64,000 nt of DNA from Fomitopsis serialis (taxonomy: Eukaryota > Basidiomycota > Agaricomycetes > Polyporales > Fomitopsidaceae), in the NCBI RefSeq assembly GCF_022376445.1, contig NW_025954974.1, positions 372,001-436,000 on the forward strand, in the 5' to 3' direction. Below are positions 1 through 11,423 of the stretch, one piece after another. Each line of letters begins with the position of its first letter. Positions within the stretch are counted from its first letter, which is position 1. The notes below the pieces were generated by a model that ran no database searches, had not been told where the DNA came from, and worked only from the letters and a program-made list of their open reading frames with translations. Position numbers and translations under genes: made by a program.

Positions 1-1
1 G

Positions 2-988
2 CTCTTCTCTGCGCAGCTCAGCGGCACCAACCCGGCAGGCGTGCCTTATACGTTCATCGAGTTCTGCAATGGCACGCCGCTTACTCCTCCAGAGTGGCAC
101 GATATGTCGGATGCGAGCAAGCGCATCGTAGTTGATCTTTTGGCTGAACAATGGGCCAGAACAACAGCGCCGGTTCCGTTCAGTGCAATCGGAAGCATCG
201 TGGCCGATAGCGCAGACACCTCGCGTTCGCTGTGGCAGAGACACAGCACGCCACAGCGCGGCTTTCGCATCATGCCCGTGATCCCACAATATCCAAGCGC
301 CTTTACTGAGCTGCTCGACCCGTCGATCGAGGCGCGATGCGGGCCCACTACACTTGCGGAACATTGGCACTACGCCCTTGACGCCACACGTCGTGCCATG
401 GTCAAGAAATCCCCGCAATGGAGTGACGATGGCAGACGTACTTTCGTACGGTGCGCTGATATTATACGGGACCTCGTCAATATCGCCGCCTCGCTTGACC
501 CATTGGCCAACTCGACCTCACGCCCCGCCGCGTCTAACCTTGCCCTGGTACACGGCGATTTTGCGTGCTGGCGCAACGTGCTCTTCTCGGCGGACCGCAC
601 ACGCATCGAAGGCATAATCGACTGGGATGATTCCGTCGTCGTTCCCCGAGATATCGCGGCTCGGTATCCCGAAGAACTGACGAACCAAGCGTGGTGGCCT
701 GCTGACCCAGAGGACGTGTTCGTTATACCACCTGAGGTCTTGCCTGAGGATATGTTTTCGTGTCAGATAGCCATGGAGCATACGCAGCTGCGGAAGAGAT
801 TCAGGGACACAGTGCAAAGATTCGATCCGCAGCTCGCAATGCTTTACACGGACCCCAGGGCGAGGTTCAGGCGGCGCGTGGATTATTTAGCGATGCACGA
901 TTGGCGAGGCTGGCTTTCATATATCGACTGGATACTCGAGAAGGCGATGGACGAGGCGTATGCATTGGCTGGGAACTGGAGGGCGTAA
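2..988 (+). CDS. APH-like phosphotransferase, 3' part (5' end outside window)
   Basis: The frame is open from the window edge to the stop at 986-988, so the N-terminal third lies upstream. The protein kinase-like fold of aminoglycoside/choline phosphotransferases is shown by the catalytic loop VHGDFACWRNVLF (His-x-Asp...Asn) near 550-590 and the metal-binding motif IDWDD near 620. It continues with the tail seen in the paralogs at 36.6-43.8 kb: PEELT, the xDVFxIPPE box and a C-terminal W-x-W-x-SYIDWILEKA segment. Bacterial members phosphorylate antibiotics. Fungal members of these expanded families have no assigned substrate, so drug resistance should not be assumed. It is convergent with the deubiquitinase gene that follows. 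Family call is firm; function is unknown. Confidence 0.85.
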   Translation, partial: LFSAQLSGTNPAGVPYTFIEFCNGTPLTPPEWHDMSDASKRIVVDLLAEQWARTTAPVPFSAIGSIVADSADTSRSLWQRHSTPQRGFRIMPVIPQYPSAFTELLDPSIEARCGPTTLAEHWHYALDATRRAMVKKSPQWSDDGRRTFVRCADIIRDLVNIAASLDPLANSTSRPAASNLALVHGDFACWRNVLFSADRTRIEGIIDWDDSVVVPRDIAARYPEELTNQAWWPADPEDVFVIPPEVLPEDMFSCQIAMEHTQLRKRFRDTVQRFDPQLAMLYTDPRARFRRRVDYLAMHDWRGWLSYIDWILEKAMDEAYALAGNWRA

Positions 989-1167
989 CTCATACTGGCA
1001 GAGACCCATCACATAATTCCCAAATCAATGCCAACAAGATGTACATTACTATCCTTTGTATCGATGCGTGAATCTGTGTGCGTAGGCAACTCTAAAATAA
1101 GTTGCGTCATGTATAACGAGTAATAGTACATTGAATCTTTAGTCCGCCATCATGACACCAACTTACT

Positions 1168-4100
1168 CTACACACGCTCGTACACGTACAAGTACGCCAA
1201 CTTTTTCAAGTCACGTACACTCTCGGCGTCAGCCTTGACGACCTTCTCATCATTGAACAATACCCAAGCGTCCTCGCCTGTCTTCTCGTCTTTAACCCGA
1301 ATGTGCGCAACGTAGTGCCCAGAGTGTACTGACGGGCCTTTGTGAGAGATGAACGCCTTGAGCTTGTATTTTGCCGGTAACTCCGCCGAGGCGCCTAGAC
1401 TCGCTGTCTTTGACACCTCCGCCGCGGCACTCGGTGCGTCTTCGCCATTATCGTCAGGATGGGAAAACAGCCATTCTACAGCTCGTTCAGCATTCCCGCC
1501 CTGGAAGAGATGTCAGAGAGCGGAACCATTAAGTCAGGTTAGGAACCTAGAACGTACCGTTTCCCGCAGGGCCTTGCGAGCCTGGGCATATGTGAAGCCC
1601 ATCTCGGCCAACATGCTTATTTGCTCCTGCGGCGGCTCGGGAGCAGAGCTTCCAGACCCAGGAGCCTGGATTGGGGCGTCGATGTCTGTCCAACACGTCA
1701 GCATCGCCCGTGCTAACCCCGAGAGCCATCTCACCGGGATCTTCCATGTGCTGGAAGAGCCATTCCATGGCGGCCTCCGCGTCGTTGTTACCAGTGGCAA
1801 GGAGTGCTTTCTGACACCGCACAGTCGGGAACCCCATTCCCTCCAGTTGGGCGATCGCGGCTTCGTTGAACTGCGGAAGGGCGGAAGCTGGGGAACATCG
1901 ATGAACCTTACTCATACAGTCCAATTAGGGCTCGCACCGACCTTGCTGTTCGTTGGGTAGCTCGACTTCCCCAGGTTGCAGTCCCCGCCCAAGATAGTTA
2001 TCGAGCTGCATCTCATCCGAAACGGCCAACGGAATATCTAGATGAGAAGAGTGAGCGGAGAAATCACCCGCTGCGTATGAGTCAACACCTACCGAGCTTC
2101 GCCGGTACCCAATTCACGAGCTGGAACTTCTTCGCATGCACAACGAGGACCTGCGGGAAGGCCGCGAATCGCGATCGCCTGCAAAAAGGGCCGTCAGACG
2201 TCATACATACCCCAAACCAAAACAGATTGACGGCCAGACGTACTTCGTCGCGATCACGTTTTTCTGGCACGCAGGGCAATTGTACTCGAGTGCCTCGGGC
2301 CCCGTCAGGATGTCCAAGCACTCAGACAGCTCGACGTCCGCGTACAGGGTCTTCCCTTCCGTGTCCTTCCCCTTCTCGCGCGCTGGCACTGGCACGCTCG
2401 CCACGTCCGTCTCGTCAACGCGGTAACGTACCCGCTTGCACTCGCCACATTCCAAACGCTGCTCCATCCCGAACGCAAACACCTCAGTCGGCTCCGCACC
2501 CTGCTCACCACCCGTCTTCTTCGCGTGCCGCCGGAGGACAGTGAGCAGGTGCGTCAAGAACTCCTCCGAGTCCTGCTGCCGCATCGTGCTGAACTCCTCG
2601 TGGCCTTTCCCAATGAGCGCCTTGAATCCACTCGGGCGCACGCCCTCCTGGAAGACAGGTGTGGGTGAGTCATGCGCAAGAGGGTTCGTCGCTTTGGGCT
2701 CAGACGGGCCTCCGGCAGCTGGCCGCGGGTGAGAGTAGCGCCCCGAAAGCAGACCGTCGGCGAGTTTGTGCATCTGGCAGTCGACGCAGTTGGCCGGGAG
2801 CGACTCCGTGCAGGTGGTCCAATGCTGGGCGGTAGATGGGTAGTACCGCTGTTGGAACGCTGGAAGCGAAAATAACGTTTGCACGACAGATGCCATGTAA
2901 CAGCTAAGGGGATGTCAATGCACGTCCTCCGATAGAGTAAGATCACCTGCCTATTGCCGAGGTTAGAAAGACCAGTGAGCCCGGACCCGAACACAGGCTC
3001 AAGAGCCTTGCCGGATTCATCAGTGAGTGAAAAATCGAACTTCAGATTGTGTTCAATTTGCTGCAAGAGCCTTAGATTCGCTAGGTGACTTGGTACAGAT
3101 TACGCACCAATTCAGTCATGGACTTCTCTGTCTTAGTCTGCGTCTGGACGTTTATGCCAAACGTCGCAAGATGTAATGCCATTTCTGGATCGGTCTTTGC
3201 ATCATTGCAAATATAGCAGTAGATGTCTAGCGAGGGAGAGCTCAGTGCTGCGGAACTGACGATACGATGGCCGGCAATACTGACCCGCATTGCCCTCAGG
3301 TGTGATGGTACCTAGTTTGACGCTGACAGGATGTTTCGTCTCTTCGTAGTGTTGCAGACCATGGCCATTACCTCCGAGACCACCAAACTGCTGTCGACCA
3401 CAGCCAAGCGATCCACAGGTCAGGCATAGCCACAAATTCTCCTTCAGGTCACATTTGGAGCAATGGGCCAGTCCTGCGAGCTGCGCCTTAGTGACACCCG
3501 CACAAGATAGGGATGTCATCGTTTACCAGATGCGAGGATCGGCCCGGTAGCCTCTTGCTGCAAAGTCAATGTATGCTCGCAAGGAGTGATCTCCTCCTCC
3601 CAAGCCTTGACCTCGGATTGTCTGGCGGATGATAGAGACTGCATGACACCATCGCTCAATGACTTGACATGCGGGTCGGCCATTGCGTCAGGTATCTCAA
3701 GCCCATTAATAGGATCGCACTTCCAGCATTTGAGAACGGTCTTGTGCTCGTACTTGTCCTCCTCGCGATCCTCCACAATGGCGAGCTTCTTCATCTTCGC
3801 TGGGGGTTCTTCTTCATCTGCCTGGAGCTAGGCTGTCAGTGGCGCGCATGAACACCGTATGAGCTTCGGCATACACGGTTTGCAGAGGGCCTCAGCTTGC
3901 GCTTGACATTGAGCGTGAAGGAGTGGCCAGTCTTCTCGGCGTGCGTTCGTGCATGATGCCTGTCTTGACCAAGGCATCCCCCGTTGAAGCATGTCAAGCA
4001 TACATCAATGCCCAAGGGGTGGTCCTAAGCCTTGGATCTGAGTTCACGTGGCCTGAGCGAACAAGTCTCATACGCCACCTGGTTGTCAAAGCACTGCGTA

Positions 4101-4177
4101 CATTCCTCTCTGTGCACAGACTGAGAAATCCGTGGAGGCTGTAGCCTTGCAATGTCGCTGATGTGTCCGCAAACCAT
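1168..4177 (-). CDS. UBP14: Ubiquitin C-terminal hydrolase, Ubp14/USP5 (isopeptidase T) type
   Basis: A multi-exon gene of roughly 790 codons for the cysteine protease that disassembles free polyubiquitin chains. Reading from the ATG at 4177: an N-terminal zinc-finger variant (CGHI ... CTQCFDN, then GIDVCLTCFNGGC and HARTHAEKTGHSF); a ZnF-UBP domain that binds the ubiquitin C-terminus (CSKCDLKENLWLCLTC...GCGR...H...H); the Cys box GLSNLGNSCY, split by an intron at 2904-2950; the USP core with zinc-ribbon CxxC pairs; two UBA domains near 1900-1750 and 1650-1450; and the His box HSGHYVAHI near 1310, ending LAYLYVYERV. Domain order matches the family exactly. The first intron (4025-4078) separates CFDNQ from DHPLGIDVC. 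It is divergent from the Ssz1-like gene, with 332 bp between the two starts. Confidence 0.92.
2904..2950 (-). other. 47-nt GC-AG intron inside the catalytic Cys box
   Basis: On the minus strand the exon reads GGC AAT AG, followed by GCAGGT, and the downstream exon begins C TGT TAC ATG after a CCCTTAG acceptor. Only this junction gives the invariant N-S-C-Y of the USP Cys box in frame. Using the GT four bases further downstream would shift the frame. This is therefore a non-canonical GC donor in the middle of the active-site motif. Confidence 0.75.
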
Positions 4178-4509
4178 TATGACTGACAGCAGCCACCAGC
4201 ACCATGACAATAACTGAGCTTTCCGCGAACGCTTCAAGCCGGAAAGATCGCACCTATATACCACGCCCTATGGTCTCTTTTATCAAGCCAAAATAATACT
4301 CTTTACAGTTGCGCTCGAGTGCGTCGGTCGATCAGCCAGGCGTTGGATATCCAGGCAGCACTCGCGGCAGGTCGAAGAGAGGACGCGTCGCTAGGCGCCG
4401 GTGCGTAACGCGCTAAATAGACATCCAGAGCACGTGATGGCGCGAATGTCCTCTGGCAAAATCTGTTTTCTGTGCATCGGCTAAATCCTCCTCGACGCTG
4501 TGCTAAACG
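4178..4509. promoter_or_regulatory. Shared divergent promoter of UBP14 and SSZ1-like genes
   Basis: 332 bp separate the two divergent start codons. A TATA-like CTATATA lies at 4253-4259. No further motif is recognised. Co-regulation is only inferred from the head-to-head arrangement. Confidence 0.4.
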
Positions 4510-6662
4510 ATGGCAGCGCAACCCAACGGAACGGCCGACGCGCCCATTGAAGTATCCTCTGTCCCCACTGTTGTTGGCATCAACTTTGGCAATTCTTACG
4601 CGTCGATTGCAGTACTCACGAAGGTACGTCTTCCTGCAGTGTTGTATCTGAACGTGTACGACTTTCCGCAATGATATACGCACGAAAATGGTGCTTGTAT
4701 CACTGCAGGCGACAGCATATTCATGAAACTTCACGCCCGCAGCAGCCACTGATTCCAGAGCTTTCATAGGAAGGATCTGCAGATTGCATTGCCAACGAAG
4801 ATGGAGAACGTCAGATCGCTTGCGCTGTGGCTTTCCTCGGCGAGGAACTGGTACGTTCATCCACTGAAGTAGCATATTTACGTATCTGAGCATTCCATAG
4901 TACATAGGCAACCAGGCGAAGCCGCAGCTGGTCAAGAACTCGCACAATACGATATTGGGTTTCCGCAACCTCCTCGGCAAAAAGTGAGTGGGTTTCAGAT
5001 GTGCGTCCTGAGGTCCCTCAATGATAGTCCTCAGATTCTCTGAGTTATCCTTTGATAAACCCACTGCGTCTGCTCCTGTCATTCAGCATCCTGAGCAGCC
5101 AGACGTCCCCGCGTACAAAGTCCAGGTTCTGCAGGCAGCGCCCTCACCTCTCCTGACGACAGCGACTAACACTCCGGCCGCCTCTAAAGCTGCCACTCCG
5201 CGCTCTGAGCCAACCCCCGCCGAGCGCATCCTGACTGTGTCCGAGGTCACTTCGATGTTCCTCAGGTCCCTTGTGCAGTCTGCCGAAGACTTCCTCGGCA
5301 AAAAGGTCCAGGGCGCTGTCATCAGCATCCCCACCTGGTTCGACGACGCCCAGCGTGCCGCCCTGACGCAAGCCGCAGAAGATGCTGGCATCCACGTCCT
5401 CCAGTTGCTTGAGGATGCGGGCGCGGCGACAGTGACCACCACGACCAACCTCACTCCTGTTGAGCTCGACCATGATCGCACCCAATTGGTAGTCGACCTT
5501 GGCACCTCTTCCCTCGAGCTCTCCCTCCTTTCCATCCGCGAAGGGCTCGCATTCTCGCTGGCCACGCTCTCGGACGCCACCGTCGGCGGAACCGCGCTCG
5601 ACGACAAGCTGATCAAGTTCTTTGCCAAGGAGTTCACCAAGAAGACTAAGACGCCCCTGACGGTCGCTCCCGCCCGGAGCCACAGGACAAGCGCGCCGAG
5701 GCGAAGCTCCGGCTTGCGGTCGAGCACACCAAGCGCACACTGTCCGCGTCCCCTGGCGCCGCGACCTGCTCCGTCGAGTCGCTCAAGGACGGGCTCGACT
5801 TTACGGGCACAATCACGCGGCTGCGTTCGACATGGAGGTCCGGAGCGTGTATGACCAAGTGTCCACCCGTGTGAAGGAGCTCGTGGAGAAGGCAGGCCTT
5901 GACCTGTACGACGTCGACGAGATTGTATACGTCGGCGGCTCCGCGAGTCTTCCCGGGCTCGATGAGACGCTCGCTCAGGGCTTCGCCGAGTCGGTCGTCA
6001 CGCCCTTCACCGCCGGCACCGTCGTTGGCGGTGGCGTGGGCGACCCGACGACGATCATCTCCCGCGGGTGCGCGCTGCAGGCGAAGCTGGTCGCAATGCT
6101 TGCCGAGGGCACCGAAGAAGAGCGCGAAGTGAAGGCAGCATTCGCCAGCGGAAGTAAATGGACGCAGGCGAAGGCGACCTCGAAAACGATTGGCATGCTC
6201 TTCCCTGAGGAGAACGCCGAAGGTCCTCTGGGCGGCCAGTGGGTACCGGCAGTACTCCGAGACACAGTCGTGCCGGCGAGGCGAACACTGCGCCTCGATG
6301 TCGATCTCGGTGAAGGTGAAGGTGAGAAGAAGGTCGGCTTCGAGGTGTGGGAGGCGAAAGAGGGCGTCAGGATTGATATGGTCAAGCTCCCCAAGCTTGA
6401 GGACGAGGAGGACATTCCGGCAGACGAGGAAGAGGAAGAGGAGGAAGAGGAAGAGGTGAAGGAGAAGACAGTGGAGAAGGAGACTTTGCTTACCGCACTG
6501 TCCTTCGTGGCGAAGGAGGCAAAACAAGAGAAAGCTAGGTGGACGACAAAAGTGGAGGTACAGTTTATTGCAGATGATACTGGAGGTCTAGAGATTAGTG
6601 CGTGGGAGGTTGGTCCCTCTGGAAAGGGCGAAAAGACGGTTGTCACCGTCCAGTCTGCATAG
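4510..6662 (+). CDS. SSZ1: Ssz1-like atypical Hsp70 of the ribosome-associated complex (two apparent frameshifts)
   Basis: Ssz1 pairs with zuotin on ribosomes to help nascent chains fold. Exon 1 (4510-4623) gives the Hsp70 phosphate-1 loop as VVGINFGNSYASIAV. The next exons give CIANEDGER, GEELYIGNQAKPQLVKN and FRNLLGKK. The last exon starts at 5036 (FSELSFDKP) and holds the actin-like ATPase core, including VVDLGTSSLELSLL, FAKEFTKKTK and the phosphate-2 loop VGGSASLPGL. A short, atypical C-terminal domain with a run of acidic residues near 6400-6455 replaces the normal substrate-binding domain, as in Ssz1. The frame breaks twice: between KKTKTPLTV and EPQDKRAEAKL (5655-5677), and between ITRLR and FDMEVRSV (about 5825). 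Each is compatible with one missing base. Sequencing error and pseudogene are both possible. An antisense frame over this gene is a shadow. Confidence 0.85.
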
Positions 6663-6907
6663 AATGTTCATACATCTCAATGTGTGCGATCAGTGACGGC
6701 AATCGGTACAATGCTATTCTGGCTGTCCGAGAGTGTAGGGCGTGACAAGAACCATGGACGCAACAGCACTAAAGAGACAATGTACAATCCGTTTTTAAAT
6801 TGTGCGTATTCCTACTACAAGTACAGTTTTACATGTTACCATACAACAATAACTGACGAAAAGATAGCAACCACCATGAAGCCTAGCCGTGCTATATCTG
6901 TCCGTCA

Positions 6908-8553
6908 TCATGTCTCCCCTTCAGGAGCTTTGGCGACGATGCGAGCCTCCACAGGGCTGACGTCTACAACGGTGACGCCCACAGAATGTTTACCGTCCAT
7001 TCGCGTGTCCGAGTTGGCATCCAGAGGTGGCAGCTCGGGCTCAAACGGCTCCCTACCCTCTTGGATACCCCCTAGCCTCCCTTCGAACCCTCGAACAAAA
7101 TCATCTGGATATGCCAGATCACCGTGGGGGCTCAGCTTGGATTCTGGCACAGAAAGCGGCGTGAGCGGTGCCTCGCTATTCGAGGTCGAGCGCGAGTGCG
7201 AATGATCCGAAAGCTGCGAGAACCGCTCGGTGAGCACGGGCGGTGTTGGTGTGTACTCGTGCACCAGGTACGACGGCAAAGACTGCCGGCGCGCGGCGTA
7301 TGTGGGGGTGGCATCGTCCACGAGCTCGGCCGCAGAGCGCGGTACAGGGTCGGGCGTCAACGGCATGTGCTGCAAGAACGCGGAAGAGTTGAACAGCGCG
7401 GCATCGCCGAGGCGCAACGGCGGGGGGCGCGGACGTCGCCGTCCTTGCATCGACGTCTGCACTGGAGGCGGAGGGGGCGACATTGAGCTCGCGCCTCCGT
7501 CCATGGGAAACCTCAGAGGCGAAGACGGGATGCCACCGGAGAAGTCGTGCGACCGGTTCGATTGGCGCATGGGCGAGGGAGGGTGAGGTACATTGAGGTG
7601 AGGCAGCGAAGCGCGCGAGTCTGGGCGTGGCGCTGCGATGGAGGCCTGAACCGCAGCCGGGATCTCCGGGAAACGATAGTTGTCGAGGTCGCTGGTGGCT
7701 GAGCTCGTCGAGGCGACGGAGACGATGGAGCCACGGCGTCCATCGTCTGGCGCGGGCGGTGAAAGGCGCTCGACACTGCTGCCCTCTCGCTTCTTCTTGT
7801 TGGGTCCACGCATGCGGCGCTCAGGTGCGTACTCGCAAAGCAGGCCACGGGAGCGGCAGCGCTGGCACGAAGGATGTTCGCCACTGCACTGGAGGTCGAT
7901 ATATTGAAGTCAGGACAATTACGTCTAAGTGCAGACGGATATCATACCTTTGCTTTACGTGCCCGACACTTCTCGCAGGCCTGAGCGGTGCGCAGGCGAG
8001 GGTGCTCAGCCATCCGCTGGAATACTCCGGTGACAGGATCCAGGGAGCCCGACACAGACCATGCAGGCTGACTCGCCGCGCTCTGGGCGTCTTGCACCGA
8101 CTGGTACGTACTCTGCGGCGCCACGGAATACGAAGATGGGAAGAGGGACGGTCCCTGCGCGAGGGCGGGGTCACTGGTGTTCGCCATCGGGTATTGTGGG
8201 TAACTGTCAGCCTCTGGCCATCGCAGCGGATAGTGCATCTGAGGAGATGGCGGGCGCTGCTGCTGGAGCTGCGCCGAGAGGAAGGCATTCGTGAGAGCGT
8301 CGTGCAGAGCGAGGTTGCTGCCTGACAGCGCAGAGGGCATGAATGAGTCGTGCTGGTCGTGGGGGTACTGGTAGTGAGGTGGAGGGTATGCGTTGATTGG
8401 TTGGCTGGCAGTGCCATGGTATGAGGCTGGCGTGAACGCATCTAAGCCTGCGAGTGTGTGATAAGACGACATCGGCATGGAGTGCATGCTGAGAGCAGCG
8501 GCCGCGAGCTCCAAGGAGAGCTGGCCTTTAGAGTAGGGCGAGTATTCGTCCAT
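6908..8553 (-). CDS. Zn(II)2Cys6 transcription regulator
   Basis: A fungal-type binuclear zinc cluster regulator of about 528 codons in two exons (8553-7948 and 7888-6908). The 59-nt intron (7947-7889, GTATGA...CAG) falls inside the finger: ACEKCRARKAK precedes it and CSGEHPSCQRCRSRGLLCEY follows, restoring C-x2-C-x6-C...C-x2-C-x6-C. The cluster is central (about residues 195-230), not N-terminal. It is followed by a basic RRMRGPNKKKRE stretch, a likely nuclear signal. The flanks are Ser/Pro/Gln-rich and low complexity. No fungal-specific middle homology region is seen, so it is a short-form regulator. ATG 8553 is the first in-frame ATG; the frame stays open upstream, so an additional 5' exon is possible. 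Target genes are unknown. Confidence 0.82.
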
Positions 8554-9500
8554 GGAAGGTCGTGCTGTGGGTGGTAGTGTGAAAAGGTAGGAGTCGAGCA
8601 ACTGGACGCCTGAATTTGAATGCCTCGCACCCGTCAGGCTGGAACGAAATAGACGGACATTCGGATCCAGTGCAGTTTACTTCCGCCTTGGTGCGGCGTG
8701 ATGTGAGGAGCACGTCGTCGATCTGGTCAACTTACCAACGCTTGGGCATCCACAACTTGGTCACGGGCCTAGAGCCCTTGGCTCCGACGATGATGTGCAA
8801 AAGCAGCTACTCACGTTTTCTATGGATCCACCAGAAACCGAACAGCGACAATAGGAGATCCCGTGCGATGCCAACGGCTGCCCAATTTTCTCTGCCAAAA
8901 TTGGGTGAATCGACTTGTCACGAGCGCATGCGCCTTACGGTTTACTCGCCGCCAGCATTCTCGGCGCGCTCGACCACACGTTGGGCAAGCCGAGATCACC
9001 ATGCAGCGCAGCCGAGACAAGCACGAGAGCCATTACCACGTCGTGCAGCCGAATCCGCAGGATCGCCATTGGCTGGCGGCGGCCCGTGACGCTCGAACGC
9101 CACCCGATGTCGGGTACTGATGGCGGGACTACCCAATTAGGCATATTGGCGCCCGATCGACAGAGCGTTCTATATCCGCGTGTTTGCGCCACATCCCAGC
9201 TGCAGACTTGTGCTCGGGAGATTCTTCCGCTGCTTATTGGCAGATCTATAGGCTTCAAACGCACCACAGCTATCATTGCAAGGAAGAGTAAAATACAGAA
9301 CATACAATACAGAGACATAAGCGTCAGTCACAGACTTTGCACGCAGACAATCCTCCCAGAGATATTCCCAAAATACAGCGTTTGAGTTCCAGCGACCACG
9401 ACACATAGGAGACAGGAGGCCTGCTTCATCCGCTGCCCGAGATAACCGAGTGGACACCCCAGGTGCACATAAATCCACGGCTCGACGGCTCCAGCACCGT
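8554..9500. other. Intergenic stretch, 947 bp
   Basis: It lies between the start of the zinc-cluster gene and the 3' end of the LPMO gene. No frame here has family resemblance or sensible splice signals. It probably holds the 5' leader of one gene and the 3' trailer of the other. Confidence 0.5.
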
Positions 9501-11017
9501 TCACGATGACCGAGAGAAAAAGCGTCGGATAACGTGATGGAGTCGTCGTCGGCTGAGCGTTGAGAGTGGTGTTTGGGCGACGCTCGATTTGAGCGCACAC
9601 TTCGGCGGAGACGGTGCCGCGGCAGAGCCCGCACCAGCCGTCGGCATCGCGGCCACGGACGTGCCTGACGAATCCCCAGAGCCAGAGCCAGAGCCCGAGT
9701 CCGGGGAGGAGGAGCCGCTACTCCCACCAGCGCCTGAGGGGACCGCCACAACTGGGACGGAAGCAGTGCTAGTCGCGATCGTCGAGCCAGTCGGGGGCGC
9801 ATCACCCCCTGGCACTTTCGCCGTGATCATCCCATCACCCGCAGACGCCAAATGGGAGAGATTGGGCCCGGGGAAAACGTAGTCCAGGCCACCGTTGTAG
9901 ATCTAGGGCGGAAGCGGGGTCAGCCGTCGGCACGATCGAGGATCTTGTCCGAGAAAACCGCGCTCACGTCTGGCACGTAGATCCCTGGGTCAGTGTCGGA
10001 GTAGCCGCCGGGGAAGGTGCACATCTCGCCACTGCTTGGAGTGCCGTCGCCACTCCCGCTGATGAGCACTTGAGTACACGACGGATAGAACTCTGCACCT
10101 CCGATAGAGACGGCTTGGTGGAGAGCGATGAGCTGTGTAAGTAGAAAGGGTGAGCATGGTGACGCGACTTCGAGAGGGGCGGCACGAACTTCATGGCGGA
10201 TGAGATACCCTCCAGACTTGATACTTGTGGGAAGTGTGACAGTATACGAGTCGCCTTGAGCTGCTCCAAGTCAATACACATTCTCCTCGCAATCATAGAG
10301 ACATACTGAGGTAGCCCTGGAACCAAGCATTCGACGAGTTCATCCCAAGCTCGTCGATCTTGAACCACTCGGCGGAGGATGAATCGAATGCAGCGCAGTT
10401 GGTCGTTGTACATTGTGTCATGTAAGTCATAAGTGGGCCGACGTTATGTGGCCACTGACACGAGGGTTTTCAGCGCACAGAGCACGCAAGATGATGTAGG
10501 AAAGGGACGTACGTTGTCACCGCCGCCAGGTGCTCCAGACCATTGGAACGTAACACTGCTGCCGGGCTTAGCGGGTGCAGTGATCGCCGCGGCCTGGGCC
10601 TCTTGGCCACAGTTGAGGTACAAGTTGTTCGCGCCCTTCACCGGGTCTATAGTGGATATCATACGGATGGGACTCGAGCCTGACGGAGACAAGAGGGTCA
10701 GTCGCCGATATCCACCCGGTAGATTGAACACGGAACGCTACTATGAGCCGGGTTCACGCAGTGAGCAGCTGGACATCCACCAGTCCACCTGAGACTACCC
10801 ACAAATGCTCATCATCACCACCCCGGTAGATTATCCGAAGTACCATGGCCAGACGCCACGAACAAGAGGTTAGCAGACAGTGGCGCTCACCTGTATTGTC
10901 GTTGGGCTCATTCCCCGCATATACAACCCCGTCAATCACCACCCTGCTGACATAGCCATGCGCGGACACGCGCAATGCAGCCAGGAGAGGCAACACAAAC
11001 GTTTTCCACCCTCGCAT
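9501..11017 (-). CDS. AA9 lytic polysaccharide monooxygenase with Ser/Gly-rich C-terminal extension
   Basis: A secreted copper enzyme that cleaves cellulose or related glucans oxidatively. The ATG at 11017 starts a 19-residue signal peptide ending VSA; the mature chain begins HGYVSRVV, giving the N-terminal histidine of the copper brace. Later exons give IDPVKGANNLYLNCG, the second copper ligand in WPHN (near 10455, at the start of an exon), GPLMTYMTQCTTTNC, SGGYLIRHE/LIALHQ and the axial-tyrosine strand AEFYPSC, then DPGIYVPD. The last intron (9903-9967) joins VPD to IYNGGLDYVFPGP. The usual Gln two residues before the axial Tyr is Glu here. After the core comes a Ser/Gly/Pro-rich linker and an Arg-rich end, with no CBM1. 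A TATA box lies upstream. Confidence 0.9.
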
Positions 11018-11164
11018 CCTTGCGATTCTTGTAAATAAGTCGTGAGATTGGGGTCTGGGAGCACTGCGTGTCACTGGATCTGCGTCGAAGAAAGGAATGT
11101 GTGGCGGGCGGATGGGTATCGGAAGGATGAACGTAATGGATGCTTGGAGAGACGCGCACCAGGC

Positions 11165-11170
11165 TATATA
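11165..11170 (-). promoter_or_regulatory. TATA box of the LPMO gene
   Basis: The sequence CTATATAG lies about 148 bp upstream of the LPMO start codon, a plausible distance for a core promoter with a leader. The motif is palindromic, so direction is inferred from the gene. Confidence 0.45.
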
Positions 11171-11423
11171 GTCTGCATGGGCCCTATTGTGCGCGTGCGA
11201 GGGCAGTGCAGAGTGCCGCACATGCTGCCCTCACGCTCGAACTTGAAGCTGCCATCCAAATTGTTGTCCTCGAGGCTGGTGGCGTGGGAATCTCTTGCTC
11301 AGATCTCCGATATAACAGTGAGCTGTGAGTACCGTGACAGTGGCCTTTTGTCTGACCATCTGGTGAGCTGGGATATCTCAATTCTTTGACAAATACTACG
11401 ACAAGCAAGACAGCAACACACGA

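Noticed and set aside
2..988. Reading the APH-like genes as antibiotic resistance genes
   Set aside because: The fold is shared by many small-molecule kinases, and expanded fungal families have no known antibiotic substrate.
5646..6527. 293-codon antisense frame over the Ssz1-like gene
   Set aside because: Composition reflects the reverse complement of Glu/Lys-rich codons. The sense frame holds conserved Hsp70 blocks.
9170..9500. Possible CBM1 module downstream of the LPMO
   Set aside because: Frames here contain several Cys, but not the CBM1 Gln-Cys-Gly-Gly pattern or its aromatic face.
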